A stretch of DNA of 64,000 nt, taken from positions 1 through 64,000 of the forward strand of contig CAVUYM010000022.1 of assembly GCA_963745675.1 (NCBI GenBank). The letters are read 5' to 3'. The position numbers were made by a program, and so were the translations under genes. Below the pieces are notes generated by a model, which was not told where the DNA came from, did not search any database, and saw only the letters and a program-made list of their open reading frames with translations. Source of the stretch: JAUIIK01 sp963745675. GTDB lineage: Bacteria > Chloroflexota > Chloroflexia > Thermomicrobiales > CFX8. How positions within the stretch are numbered: position 1 is the stretch's first letter; each line of letters begins with the position of its first letter. This document shows positions 28,176 to 38,635 of the stretch, piece by piece.

Positions 28176-31016
28176 GTGAGGCGACTGTTTAGTCTTTTGG
28201 CGGCATCAATGCTGCTAGTGCTCTCCGGAGCTCAGGTAATGGCGGGATCAGCCGAACCTGATCCGAATTGCAGCTATTACGAAGAGACGGGCCACAATCT
28301 GTGTGCCCCGTTCGAGCAATACTGGATGGACAACGGCGGCCTGCCCGTCTTTGGCTACCCCAAAACCGAAGCCGAGAACGAGATGAATATCGATCTCGGT
28401 ATGGAATTCGAGACGCAGTACTTCGAGCGCGAGCGCATGGAGTACCACCCGGAGAATGCCGGAAGCGCGTACGAAATACTTCTCGGCCGGCTTGGTAATG
28501 AAGTGCTGATCGAGATGGGTCGCGATTGGATGTCGTTCCCGACAGCTGATCCTTCCGCAGATCACTACTTCGCCGAAACGGGCCACGCGATTGGCTCCGA
28601 GTTCTGGGATTACTGGTCCAGCCACGGACTTGATCTCGGTGACGAAGGAAATTCGTTCGCCGAATCACTGGCGCTTTTCGGCTTCCCGATCAGCGAGCCG
28701 GAGATGGAGACGAACTCCAGTGGCGATACCGTCCTGACCCAGTGGTTCGAGCGCGCGCGCTTCGAGTACCACCCGAACAACACGCCAGAGTACCAGGTGC
28801 TTCTCGGCCTGCTCGGCAACGAGATCCTTGAGTACCGCAATGGCGGTGGCGAGCCACCGGCTTCCGTCGGCACGGTCATTGCCGATGGCCTGAACTCACC
28901 GCGTGGTATCGATGTCACAAACGATGGCACCGTCTACGTGGCGGAAGCCGGCGTCGGCGGCGACGACTGCATCACCGGTGAGACCCCGGACGGCGAAGGC
29001 GAAGTCTGCTACGGCACCAGCGGCCAGGTGACGATGATCGATCGCCGAAGGTAACCAGTCCGTCGCGCTCGATAATCTGACCTCGGTCGACATTGGCGGC
29101 GGCGAAGCTGTAGGCCCGCAGGACGTGTTGTCCTTGGGCGATGGCAATCTCCTCGTCATCATGGGTTGTGGTTGTAACCCGGCCGACCGTGAGGGCCTCG
29201 GTGAGAAAGTCGGTGATCTCGGCTGGCTCCTGTTCGGTTCCTCCGGAGGTACCACCGACCGATTCATCGACGCTTCGGCCTACGAAGAGCTTGCCAACCC
29301 TGATGCGGCGATTTGGAGCCGGGTGGCATCGATAGCAACCCCTTCTCGGTTGTTGACCTCGGTGATGGTGGCGTCATTTCGGATGCTGGAGCAAACGCGC
29401 TTCTGCGCGGCGACAACGACGGAAATCTCTCCACGATGGCCGTTTTTGAACAGCGCATGGTTGATGCACCGCCATTCCTGGGACTGCCGGAAGGCGCCCA
29501 GATCCCGATGCAGGCTGTACCAACCGGTGCGGTCCAGGGTCCCGACGGCGCGATCTATGTCGGCGAACTCACGGGCTTCCCGTTCGTTCCGGGCATGGCA
29601 CGTGTCTGGCGCGTGACAGATGAGGGCCAGGAGGTCTATGCTGACGGCTTCACGAACGTCATCGACCTCGCCTTCGACGGTTCCGGCAATCTCTATGTGC
29701 TCGAAATGGTCGCTGGCGGCCTGCGGAACGTAGACGAGGCAGATCCCTCGACGGCAGCAGCGCAGATTGTCAAGGTGGCCCCTGATGGCACCCAGACAGA
29801 GATCGACAGCACCGGACTCGTCTTCGCAACCGGTATGGCGATTGGCTCAGACGGCACGATCTATGTCTCCAACTACGGTGTCATGCCGGGTATGGGACAG
29901 ATCGTTGCGATCGAGGGTGTCGCTGATCCTGTCCCCGATCTGCCCGAACCAGATCGGTGCAGGTCATTGCAGAAGGCTTGAACTCACCGCGCGGCATCGA
30001 CGTCGATGCAGACGGCAACGTCTACGTCGCGGAAGCCGGTGTCGGTGGCGAAGACTGCGTCACTGTTCCCGACCCGGAGACGGGTGAGGATTCACAAATC
30101 TGTTTCGGTACCAGCGGCCAGGTGACGATGATCGACGCAGAGGGCAACCAGTCGGTTGCGCTCGATAATCTGACGTCGCTCGACATCGGTGGCGGCGAAT
30201 CGGTTGGTCCGCAGGACGTCGTCTCGATTGACGGCGAACTGTACGTCATCATCGGCTGTGGTTGTGACCCGGCCGAACGCGAAGGCATGGGCGAGAAAGC
30301 CGGCGATCTTGGCTGGATCATCTCCGGTCAGGCCGGTGGCGAAACCTCGCGCGTCGTGGACGTGTCTGCGTATGAAGGTGTTGCCAATCCGGACGGCAAT
30401 GAGGAGGCGGGTGGCATTGACAGCAATCCTTACTCGCTGGTGAAGCTGTCAGACGGAGATTGGGCAGCATCTGACGCGGGCGGCAATGATCTGCTGCACA
30501 TCGATAGCGAGGGCACGATCACAACGCTCGGCGTCTTCGATCCGCAGATGGTTGATGCGCCGCCGTTCCTCGGGCTGCCTGAAGGCTCTCAGATTCCGAT
30601 GCAGGCGGTTCCGACCGGTGCAGTTGAAGGACCGGATGGCGCCATCTATGTGGGTCAACTGACCGGATTCCCCTTCGAGCCTGGTGCGGCCAGCGTCTGG
30701 CGTGTCACGGACGAAGGTGCATGAGGTCTACGCCTAGGGCTTCACGAACATCATTGATGTGGCGTTCGATAGCGAAGGCAACCTCTATGTGCTTGAGATG
30801 GTCGCCGGTGGACTGCTGAATGCCAGCGAGGACGATATGTCGTCGGCAGCGGCACAGATTGTCAAGGTGGCCCCAGATGGCACCCAGACGGAGATCGACA
30901 GCACCGGGCTGTACTTCGCGACCGGCATGGCGATCGGTCCGGATGACACCCTCTACGTCTCGAACTTCGGCGTTATGCCGGGGATGGGACAGGTTGTTGC
31001 GATTAGTCTTGGGTAA
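28176..31016 (+). CDS. secreted FGYP-repeat protein with two ScyD/ScyE-like propellers (frameshifted copy)
   Basis: Paralogue of the gene at 31388. It has a signal peptide (MRRLFSLLAASMLLVLSG), two FGYP...YFERERMEYHP repeats to about residue 220, then two beta-propeller domains of the ScyD/ScyE type: SPRGIDV, YGTSGQVTMI, GPQDV, SNPFSVV, VPTGAVQGPDGAIYVGEL and GFTNVIDLAFD, all repeated. The frame shifts near 29040, 29315, 29965 and 30720, and there is a TAG at 30735-30737 where sister copies have Glu or Asp. The two propellers are very similar even at DNA level. Start GTG 28176 by analogy with the paralogue (GGGAA-AC-GTG versus GGGAA-GAC-GTG). A mis-assembled live gene or a young pseudogene. 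Confidence 0.82.
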
Positions 31017-31387
31017 CGTCTAGACCAGTTCCCGTTTCTAACGAACCCCCGGCCAGCCTGGCCGGGGGTTCTCTGTTGCTTGGCTTTCGTTGGTCGATGT
31101 CTGGCACAAGATGTCGCGTTGCACGCGACCTTTAGGGGTATCGCCATCTGTAACTCGCTTGAGGCGATTTGTGCACAATCCATGCGTCTGCGAGGAAGAC
31201 GTGAAGGGCAGACTAACTTATCATCATACGTGTGCCGATAGGCGCGCATGTTCAATTTCGTGATTGTAGACGGATACATTGATGTGAAAGGATAATCGCA
31301 CAGGGTAGCGCAAGAAGATCGATGGGGCGATCCGCTTGCAACATCGCCTCGAACGGGTGGAGAAATGACCAGGAAGAGAGGGAAGAC
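31017..31387. other. intergenic region: terminator and unassigned upstream sequence
   Basis: About 370 bases between the two propeller paralogues. It contains the strong terminator at 31044. The rest shows no gene I can support and presumably carries the promoter of the next gene, whose boxes are not clear. Confidence 0.55.
31044..31070 (+). terminator. intrinsic terminator of the first propeller gene
   Basis: Perfect 13-bp stem (AACCCCCGGCCAG and CTGGCCGGGGGTT) around a single C, followed by CTCTGTTG. Strong GC-rich hairpin 27 bases after the stop. Confidence 0.85.
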
Positions 31388-34204
31388 GTGAGACTACTAC
31401 TACGCTTTGGCGCCGCACTCACGCTGCTGGTGCTGTCCGGCGCGGAGGCGCTGGCGCAACCGGCGGAGCCTGATCCGGAATGTAGCTACTACGCAGAGAC
31501 AAGTCACAATCTGTGCGCGCCATTCGAACAGTACTGGGGGAACAATGGCGGCCTGCCGGTCTTCGGCTATCCGATCACTGAAGCGGCCGATGAATTCATC
31601 ACCGACCGCCAGGATAGCTATCTGACACAGTACTTCGAGCGCGAACGCATGGAGTATCATCCTGCGCTCGCTGGCAGCCCCTATGAGATATTGCTCGGCC
31701 GGCTTGGCAATGACGTTTTGCTCGAAATGGGACGTGACTGGTTCACCTTCCCGGCCGGTGATCCGGCTGCCGATCACTACTTTGCGGAGACCGGCCACGC
31801 GATTGGCGCCGAATTCTGGGACTACTGGTCGAGTCATGGCCTGGATCTCGGCGACGAAGGCGTTTCCTTCGCTGAGTCACTGGCGCTCTTCGGCTACCCG
31901 CTCAGTGAACCGGCGCTGGAGACAAATTCGAGCAACGACACTGTACTGACCCAATGGTTCGAGCGTGCCCGTTTTGAATATCACCCGGACAACCCGGCTG
32001 GCTCACAGGTCCTGCTCGGTCTGCTTGGCAACGAATTATTGGCGCTTCGGGGCGGTGGCGGAGAACCTGAGCCTCCGGCCGGGGAAGCAATCGTCACGGG
32101 CCTGAACAACCCGCGCGGCATTTTCGCGGCAGCCGATGGCACGATCTATGCCATTGACAGCGGCATTCCGACGGAAAATTGTTTCATGTCGCCTCCGCCA
32201 GATGGTGGCGATTCAGTCGATACTTGCTACGGCTACACGAGTCGTGTCATCGCTATTGATCCTGCCGGTGTCGCGACGACCGTCGTCAGTGGCCTACCCG
32301 AGGTCAATGCCGGCGGCGAGGGTGGCACTGTTCAAGACATTGTTGTCGATGCGGATGGCTCGATCTACGGGATCATTGGCTATGGCGGCGATCCAGCCGA
32401 CCGCTTCCAGACCTTCGGTGAATTTGGCAACGATCTTGGCTGGGTCTTCGTCTCAAGCGGAAACGGTGGTTGGGAAAAGATCGTTGACATCTCCGCCTAT
32501 GAGGGGCTGGAGAATCCTGGCGGCGAAGATCCTGAGATGGGCGGCGTCGACAGCAATCCGTATTCATTGACGATGGATGGTGCACTCGGCTGGGTTGTAG
32601 CGGATGCTGGTGGCAATGATCTCTTGCACGTTGATGCAGAGGGCACGGTCAGCACGCTCGCGGTCTTCCCGCCTCAGTTCGTGCCCGCGCCACCCTTCCT
32701 CGGCCTCCCCGACAGCGCCGTGGTTCCGATGCAGGCGGTGCCGACCGGCGTCGTGCGCGGCCCCGATGGCGCGTTTTATGTAGGGGAATTGACAGGTTTC
32801 CCCTTCGACGTTGGCTCGGCGCGCGTCTGGCGTGTCACTGCAGACGGGCAGGCGACGGTTTACGCTGAAGGTTTTACAAACGTCCTTGACATCGCTTTCG
32901 ATGGCGCAGGTAACCTCTACGTGCTCGAAGGGGTTGCCGGTGGATTGTTGAATGCCGATCCGTCCGACCCGGCCTCGGCTGCCGCACAGATCGTGATGGT
33001 TGCCCCGGATGGTACCCAAGCGGATGTGCCGAGCGGTGGACTTGTATTCGCAACCGGCATGGCGATCGGTCACGACGGGACGATCTACGTCTCGAACTTC
33101 GGAGTGATGCCGGGTATGGGGCAGATCGTCGCAATCGATGGCGTCGCCACTCCCATCCCGGATAGCCCGGAATTGACAGTGGTCGTCAATGATCTTGAAA
33201 ATCCGCGCGGCTTATACGTCGACGACAACGGTGACCTGTATGTAACACAAGGCGGCACGGCCGGAGAGGTCTGTCAGGATGCGCCCGGCACTGAAGGCGA
33301 TGATCCGATCGAGATCTGCTTTGGCACGACCGGCACGGTTGAGTTGATTTCGGACGCCGGGCAATTCTCCGCCGTTACCGGCATTTCATCGTTGCGCGAC
33401 ATTCGCGGTGACATCGTTGGGGCGCAGGATGTCGCGATTGGCGACGACGGTCTCATCTATACGACGGTGGGTCTCGGCGCTGATCCGGCGGATCGCGATC
33501 ACTTTCCGGTTGAAGGTGGTGATCTTGGTTGGATAGTCTCGGCTAGTGCCGGGGCGAGTTCGCTGCTTGCCGTCGATATCTCCACATATGAGGCATTACA
33601 CAATCCGGATGGAGGTTTACTCGATAGCAATCCCTATTCACTGACTTCCGACGGCGAAGGCGGCTGGGTTGTCTCCGACGCGGGAATGAATGCCTTGTTA
33701 CATGTTGATGAACTCGGCAGCGTCAGCCAATTGGCGGTCTTCGCTTCGCGACTTGTCGTCGCGCCGCCTGAAGCGGGATTGCCAGAGGGAACCCAAGTCC
33801 CGATGCAGGCGGTCCCGACCGGCGTCGTGAGGGGGCCAGATGGCGCATTCTATGTTGGCGAATTGACCGGCTTCCCCTTCATTCAAGGCGCAGCCCGCGT
33901 CTGGCGTGTGACCGCGGATGGTCAGGCGACGGTTTACGCTGAAGGCTTCACCAACATCGTTGACCTTGCCTTTGACAGCGCAGGGAATCTATTCGTTCTG
34001 GAGTTGGCCAAGCACAGCTTGTTGAGTGAAGATGTCACCTCGGCTGTTGTCCAGGTGATGGAAGACGGCGGACAGGTGGAAGTTGCCAGTACCGGCCTGA
34101 CGTTTGCAACCGGTATGGCGATCGGTCCGGACGATACCTTCTACGTATCCAACTTCGGCGTCATGCCGGGACTGGGGCAGGTCGTTTCGTTTAGCCTGAG
34201 TTAA
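31388..34204 (+). CDS. secreted FGYP-repeat protein with tandem ScyD/ScyE-like propellers
   Basis: Intact protein of about 938 residues. Residues 1-23 are a signal peptide ending ALA-Q. Residues about 40-110 and 138-218 are two copies of the module GGLPVFGYPITE...TQYFERERMEYHP...ILLGRLG. A Gly/Pro linker (222-233) follows, then two ScyD/ScyE-like six-bladed-type propellers at about 235-600 and 605-938, each with NPRG, SNPYSLT, PMQAVPTGVVRGPDGAFYV, YAEGFTN and FATGMAIG. Start GTG 31388 with AGGGA upstream. It is exported and probably cell-surface or extracellular; ligand and activity are unknown. ScyD/ScyE homologues take part in scytonemin synthesis in cyanobacteria, but nothing else here points to that pathway. 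Confidence 0.88.
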   Translation: MRLLLRFGAALTLLVLSGAEALAQPAEPDPECSYYAETSHNLCAPFEQYWGNNGGLPVFGYPITEAADEFITDRQDSYLTQYFERERMEYHPALAGSPYEILLGRLGNDVLLEMGRDWFTFPAGDPAADHYFAETGHAIGAEFWDYWSSHGLDLGDEGVSFAESLALFGYPLSEPALETNSSNDTVLTQWFERARFEYHPDNPAGSQVLLGLLGNELLALRGGGGEPEPPAGEAIVTGLNNPRGIFAAADGTIYAIDSGIPTENCFMSPPPDGGDSVDTCYGYTSRVIAIDPAGVATTVVSGLPEVNAGGEGGTVQDIVVDADGSIYGIIGYGGDPADRFQTFGEFGNDLGWVFVSSGNGGWEKIVDISAYEGLENPGGEDPEMGGVDSNPYSLTMDGALGWVVADAGGNDLLHVDAEGTVSTLAVFPPQFVPAPPFLGLPDSAVVPMQAVPTGVVRGPDGAFYVGELTGFPFDVGSARVWRVTADGQATVYAEGFTNVLDIAFDGAGNLYVLEGVAGGLLNADPSDPASAAAQIVMVAPDGTQADVPSGGLVFATGMAIGHDGTIYVSNFGVMPGMGQIVAIDGVATPIPDSPELTVVVNDLENPRGLYVDDNGDLYVTQGGTAGEVCQDAPGTEGDDPIEICFGTTGTVELISDAGQFSAVTGISSLRDIRGDIVGAQDVAIGDDGLIYTTVGLGADPADRDHFPVEGGDLGWIVSASAGASSLLAVDISTYEALHNPDGGLLDSNPYSLTSDGEGGWVVSDAGMNALLHVDELGSVSQLAVFASRLVVAPPEAGLPEGTQVPMQAVPTGVVRGPDGAFYVGELTGFPFIQGAARVWRVTADGQATVYAEGFTNIVDLAFDSAGNLFVLELAKHSLLSEDVTSAVVQVMEDGGQVEVASTGLTFATGMAIGPDDTFYVSNFGVMPGLGQVVSFSLS

Positions 34205-34229
34205 GAGATCGTACCGATCTGAAGGATCA

Positions 34230-34261
34230 AACCGCCCCGGCGAGTTCTCGCCGGGGCGGTT
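34230..34261 (+). terminator. intrinsic terminator of the second propeller gene
   Basis: Perfect 15-bp stem (AACCGCCCCGGCGAG and its complement) with a TT loop, 25 bases after the stop. Confidence 0.85.
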
Positions 34262-34330
34262 ACATTGAAGCAGAATCTGGACAGATTCCCGAAAATTCTG
34301 AACGCCAAAGAAGGAAAGATCTGGAAATAT

Positions 34331-34406
34331 CGTAGGGGCGAAGCTTGTCTTCGCCCGGCCACGAGTACGCGTACGTTCACGGGTGAACACAAGGTTCACC
34401 CCTACG
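34331..34406. repeat. intergenic GTAGGGGCGA-type inverted-repeat element
   Basis: The element starts CGTAGGGGCGAAGCTTGTC and ends AAGGTTCACCCCTACG, with internal TTCGCCC and GGGTGAAC, so the outer ends CGTAGGGG and CCCCTACG are perfect inverted copies. This matches a repeat type I recall from Chloroflexota and other bacteria (GTAGGGGCGACC...GGTCGCCCCTAC). No coding content. Confidence 0.65.
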
Positions 34407-34478
34407 AAGACCGGGAGAAAGAGTCACCGATCAACCCTCAGCGATTTCAGAATGCGGTGTAAGCTGGCAATATCACGG

Positions 34479-35210
34479 CTACATCCTGCGCCCATAGATC
34501 AATGGTCTCGAACGATCACCGACCGACGCTACCGTCGGCGTGTCAAAGACGCGCCAGGCGAATCCGGCACTGACAAGAAACACCCAGATTATCAGCAACA
34601 ATAGCCGTGTCCAGGGGGCTACGGCATAGGTGATCACAGCCAGCGGCAGGCTGAGCCAGGCTATCCAACGAGGCAGGCTGACATCACGCGAGCTGCCGAG
34701 TGTCGCGAGCCCGGTCGCAACGAGCAGGACGGCAATTGATGCGCCTGTGGCGGTGTGCGCGCTCCATGCCAATACTCCCAGCACCCGAGCCGCTGCGTAG
34801 TCCTCTCCATAGTCGTTGACCAACGAGACGGCGATTTCGAGCTTGATATTGACGGCGAGGAGAGCGGCGGTCACGATGCCTGCGGCGAAGGCCGTCGGTG
34901 CCATCCAGCCATCCGCACCGTCGTCGCGTCGTAACCAGCTATAGAGATAACCGAGAAACGGGAAGAAGAAGATCAGCCCGATCAATCCGAAGCGGGCCGA
35001 ATTCTCAAGATCTTCCGCGTTGCGGGACAGCACCGTTGCAGTCAGGCGGCCCGACTCGTTCGGGCCGGTGTCGATTTGCCCGGAAAAGGCGCTACCGGCA
35101 CCGATGGCGTAGAAGGTGATGAGTACAAAGAGAAAGCCACACACCGGGCCGGCAAGCGCCCGAACCCAGACCCAGTCGATGCGACCCGGCTTCATCTGTT
35201 CGTCGTCCAT
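34479..35210 (-). CDS. polytopic membrane protein of unknown function
   Basis: Protein of 243 residues with six or seven predicted helices (for example VRALAGPVCGFLFVLITFYA, FGLIGLIFFFPFLGYLYSWL and LLLLIIWVFLVSAGFAW). The loop after helix 1 reads GTGPNES-like (IDTGPNESGRL). No catalytic motif; family not recognised. It starts 3 bases after the stop of the cyclase gene, so the two form a unit. Confidence 0.75.
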   Translation of the reverse strand: MDDEQMKPGRIDWVWVRALAGPVCGFLFVLITFYAIGAGSAFSGQIDTGPNESGRLTATVLSRNAEDLENSARFGLIGLIFFFPFLGYLYSWLRRDDGADGWMAPTAFAAGIVTAALLAVNIKLEIAVSLVNDYGEDYAAARVLGVLAWSAHTATGASIAVLLVATGLATLGSSRDVSLPRWIAWLSLPLAVITYAVAPWTRLLLLIIWVFLVSAGFAWRVFDTPTVASVGDRSRPLIYGRRM

Positions 35211-35213
35211 TCG

Positions 35214-35906
35214 CTACCTTTCTTCAACAATCGCAACCGCCCGAATAGGCGATCCTGAGCCATTTCGAATCTTGAGCGGGAATCCACAGAAGATGAATCG
35301 CATGCCTGCTAACTCTTCTGGTATCGCAAGTCCTTCCATATGGATCATACCCGTCTCCTGACAGACGACGTGTACCCAGAAATCGCGGTCGGAGGGATGC
35401 CCGGGATTTGGGCCTTCAACGCCGAAATTTCGGATTCCCTGTTCAGCCAACCAGCGCGCAGCTTCGGTAGTTAGTCCCGGATAGTCATTGAAGAACGCTG
35501 GAGTGGGGTAGGTTCTGGTGTAGTGCCCGGTGTAGAGCAGCGCGATCTCGACCCCATCGAACGATTCATTGACGCTCGCCAGCCCGGCTTCGATGTCGTC
35601 CGTATCGATCCAACCCGGTGTTTTCGTCTGAGACACGTTGATACAGATCGCCGGGCCGTAGAAGCGATCGAGCGGCATAGACGCTATGTCGGGTGCATCC
35701 TCGGCAGAGTCGAAATGGAGCGGCGCATCGACGTGGGTCGAGGCGTGATCGGGCAGGATGAGCAACCGATTCGCCGACGAGTGTGGGCTGTTGTGAAGCC
35801 CGCTCGTTTCTTCGTGAGAGCGCCATTCCCAGACTTGAGGAGGTATCGCACCTGGATTGGACGGTTCCCGGTGGGAGATCTCACGGGACAAATCAATGAG
35901 TTTCAT
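35214..35906 (-). CDS. cyclase family protein (kynurenine formamidase-like)
   Basis: Metal-dependent hydrolase of the cyclase superfamily, 230 residues, intact. The metal-binding motif normally HxGTHxDxPxH reads DHASTHVDAPLHF, so the first two variable positions differ but the ligands T-H-V-D and the last His stay. Further family segments are ALLYTGHYTR, GVEGPNPGHPSDRDFWVH and IEGL-like MEGLAIPEEL. Members hydrolyse N-formylkynurenine or related amides. It directly precedes the unknown membrane protein. Confidence 0.87.
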   Translation of the reverse strand: MKLIDLSREISHREPSNPGAIPPQVWEWRSHEETSGLHNSPHSSANRLLILPDHASTHVDAPLHFDSAEDAPDIASMPLDRFYGPAICINVSQTKTPGWIDTDDIEAGLASVNESFDGVEIALLYTGHYTRTYPTPAFFNDYPGLTTEAARWLAEQGIRNFGVEGPNPGHPSDRDFWVHVVCQETGMIHMEGLAIPEELAGMRFIFCGFPLKIRNGSGSPIRAVAIVEER

Positions 35907-36139
35907 TCGTTTCTTCTTTCAGTTTCACCTAGAAAGACGCGCAAGCCAGTGCGACAAATCTCTTTCACGATGATAGCGGGGTCTGGCGAATGATGCCGGG
36001 CTGTCATTCGAAAGAGACTCGTTTCGCAATCGGATTTAGGTAGCGCCGGTTTGTGGCCGGCGTCGATCTGCACCTGGCGCTGGAGACATCCTTGCGTCGG
36101 GTAATTGATCATCGAAAACGCAGACAGAATCGATTCCAG

Positions 36140-37465
36140 TCAGGTGCCCGGCTCTCCCGTTGACGGCAGCTCGGCTTCGAAGCCAAGACCTTCCAGATCC
36201 GTGGCCAAAACGATCTTTGAAGGGTTAGACGGTCCGCCATCGTCGTGTCGCCGAGCGTAGCTCATGCGCAAAAGCAAAGCGATTACCGGTACTCCAGCGA
36301 TCGCCGAGACGATCAATGGCAACGAAGGCTCAACGCCATAGAGTAGACCTGCGATGAGCGGCGCGGATGAAAAGCCGGTAACGATTACCAGCTCGCTGAC
36401 GGTGAAGACGTGCTCGCGATCTCTTGCCGGCGAGATCTCCCCAAGCACCGCCGAGAAGAGCGAGATCGACGCGAACATACCGCCTCGAAAGAGGAAGGCC
36501 AGGACGACCAAGGCGATCACGTCCGGCGACAGAAACAGAATATAACCGGCACTCACAAGTAAGACGGCCAGTGCCGCGCCGAGCAGCGGCGCATCCCTGA
36601 AGCGTCTGTTGCGAACGGCGAGCGTACCGAACCCGATCGTCCCAATCGCCGAAAATGCTGAAAATAGGGAGATGCGCGCATCGGTATAGTGACCGACATC
36701 GCGCAGATAGTTCGGGACCAGCTGAGTGCCAAGACTGAGTGCGAAGATTGTGACGAGCTTGAGGAGCAGAAGATTACGGACCGGAACGTTCTGGATAACG
36801 GCGCGATAGCCGCGAGCAGGTTTTCCCTCGCTCAGCTCATCGTCTGGCTGCTCTTCGGCGTTCACCGCGAATCGCGAGACGATCACAACCGAAATGAGGG
36901 TGAAAGCGGCGGACAGCAGAAATGGAGCGCGCAAACCGAATAGCTCGATCAGGGCGCTCGACATGAGCGGCGCGATGAGCAGGGCGATCGATGGCCCGAT
37001 CGTGACGATGATCGAAAATGCCCGGACCCTGCCACCTTCGTCGGCGTTGGCGCTCACGTGCGCCATCAGCAGAGGAAACGCCATCGATCCGACGGCCGAG
37101 CCCATCATGACCGGAATCAACCAGGGCCAGCTTGGCGCGAAAGCTGCGCCCCCAATACCTACTGCTGAGATCAATCTTGATGTGAGGAGGAGCCGGTGAC
37201 TGCCGATCTTCGTCGCGATGCGAGCGGTCGGTAGCAGAACGAAGAGCCTGAAAATGCCGCCGAGCGCCAGCAGCACACCGACGATCGCAATTGGCGCGCC
37301 GAGTTCCTCCATGTAAAGTGGCCAAATAGGAAAAAAAGCGCCGAAGGATCCCTCGATGAAGAGCAAGCCCCAGAAAGCGAGTCCATTTTCGCGGCCAAGT
37401 CCCAGCTGCCATCTCATACATGCAGGGAAGCCTGTTGGCGACCGCTTGTCAAGGCTTCCGGGCAT
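36140..37465 (-). CDS. MFS transporter
   Basis: Twelve-helix major facilitator protein of up to 441 residues, intact. It includes FFPIWPLYMEELGAPIAIVG, ARIATKIGSHRLLLTSRLIS (motif A region) and a central hydrophilic loop EEQPDDELSEGKPARGYR between helices 6 and 7. The C-terminal tail is hydrophilic. Start at 37465 has GCAGGA close by; MRWQLGLG at 37417 is the alternative. The cargo cannot be inferred; the sequence resembles drug/sugar-type exporters in general layout only. Confidence 0.85.
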   Translation of the reverse strand: MPGSLDKRSPTGFPACMRWQLGLGRENGLAFWGLLFIEGSFGAFFPIWPLYMEELGAPIAIVGVLLALGGIFRLFVLLPTARIATKIGSHRLLLTSRLISAVGIGGAAFAPSWPWLIPVMMGSAVGSMAFPLLMAHVSANADEGGRVRAFSIIVTIGPSIALLIAPLMSSALIELFGLRAPFLLSAAFTLISVVIVSRFAVNAEEQPDDELSEGKPARGYRAVIQNVPVRNLLLLKLVTIFALSLGTQLVPNYLRDVGHYTDARISLFSAFSAIGTIGFGTLAVRNRRFRDAPLLGAALAVLLVSAGYILFLSPDVIALVVLAFLFRGGMFASISLFSAVLGEISPARDREHVFTVSELVIVTGFSSAPLIAGLLYGVEPSLPLIVSAIAGVPVIALLLRMSYARRHDDGGPSNPSKIVLATDLEGLGFEAELPSTGEPGT

Positions 37466-37624
37466 TCCTGCAGTAAGACATTCGAGGAGCTTGCCTGGTT
37501 AACCAGTTAGCTTCAATGTCATCTATAATGCACCGAATGACCCGTTGCAGGTGAAACGCAATGATATTTTGGGGGAAGCGCGTCGGGCGAGTTGGTCCCC
37601 ACGCGCAGGGAGTGAGTAATTCTC

Positions 37625-38635
37625 ATGGTCGTTGGACTGATCATTCGCAGAATGTTCTTTCTCGTTTTCGTTCTGATTGCGCTATCGGCGATCACTTTCA
37701 CGCTGATGCGGCTCGTCCCCAGCGATCCGGCGCGCAACATCGCCGGTCCCCGGGCAAGCCCGGCCGCTGTTCAGAAAGTACGCGAAGATTACGGCCTTGA
37801 TCAGCCGGTCATGAACCAGTACGTGACGTACATGCGTGGGATTGTCAGGCTCGATTTTGGAACCTCGCTCGTTTCTCGGCGCGCGGTATCAGACGATCTG
37901 AAACGATATCTGCCGGCAACACTAGAGCTTGCTGTGCTCTCTCTCGGTTTTGCGCTGATCTTCGGCATCCCTCTGGGGGTGCTCTCCGCAATCAAGAAGG
38001 ATTCGGCCATTGACGCATTCGGACGTGTTGTCTCAGTGCTCGGCCTGGCGGTCCCGTCCTTCTGGCTGGCAATTGTCGTGCAATTCGTCTTTTTTGCCCG
38101 GCTAGGCTGGTTCCCGGACGGCCAGCGTTTGCCAATCGGAACCGATCCGCCGAGAACTATCACGACCTTTTACACCATCGATTCTCTACTAACACTGAAT
38201 TTCAGCACATTTGTTACGTCAATTCAGCATCTTGCGTTGCCAGTCTTCACGCTCGGGTTCATTTCGCTAGCTCCGATTACTCGGATGATCCGCTCCGGTA
38301 TGCTCGAGGTGCTGAACCAGGATTACATTCGTACGGCGCGAGCAAAGGGCCTGCGACAAAATACCGTCATCATCCGCCATGCGATCCAGAATGCAGCCCT
38401 GCCGGCGATGACGGTGATCGGGCTTCAGCTAGGCCTGCTGCTTGCGGGAACCTTGCTGGTGGAGATCATCTTCTCCTGGCCGGGGATCGGGCGCTACGCC
38501 TTCCAATCGATCCAGAACCAGGATCCCAATTCGCTCATTTCGGTAACCCTCGTCGTAGGAGCCGGTTATGTGCTTGTCAATTTGCTAGTAGATGTGTCTT
38601 ACATGTTCCTTGATCCGAGGATTCGCGTGTCATGA
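37625..38635 (+). CDS. peptide ABC transporter permease, DppB type
   Basis: Inner-membrane permease of 336 residues of the dipeptide/oligopeptide/nickel class. It shows the family N terminus (MVVGLIIRRMFFLVFVLIAL), VREDYGLDQPV and the coupling loop TRMIRSGMLEVLNQDYIRT followed by ARAKGL, which contacts the ATPase. It is followed with a four-base overlap (ATGA) by the partner permease. No ATPase genes follow; binding proteins of the same class occur at 44066 and 46189. Solute: probably peptides. Confidence 0.93.
   Translation: MVVGLIIRRMFFLVFVLIALSAITFTLMRLVPSDPARNIAGPRASPAAVQKVREDYGLDQPVMNQYVTYMRGIVRLDFGTSLVSRRAVSDDLKRYLPATLELAVLSLGFALIFGIPLGVLSAIKKDSAIDAFGRVVSVLGLAVPSFWLAIVVQFVFFARLGWFPDGQRLPIGTDPPRTITTFYTIDSLLTLNFSTFVTSIQHLALPVFTLGFISLAPITRMIRSGMLEVLNQDYIRTARAKGLRQNTVIIRHAIQNAALPAMTVIGLQLGLLLAGTLLVEIIFSWPGIGRYAFQSIQNQDPNSLISVTLVVGAGYVLVNLLVDVSYMFLDPRIRVS

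Noticed and set aside
30735..30737. In-frame TAG in the first propeller gene as a possible pyrrolysine or suppressed codon
   Set aside because: A one-base shift lies about 15 bases before it, and all sister copies have Glu or Asp there, so an error or decay is simpler.
31388..34204. Scytonemin biosynthesis role for the ScyD/ScyE-like proteins
   Set aside because: Only the propeller family resemblance supports it; no scyA, scyB or scyC-like genes are in the window.
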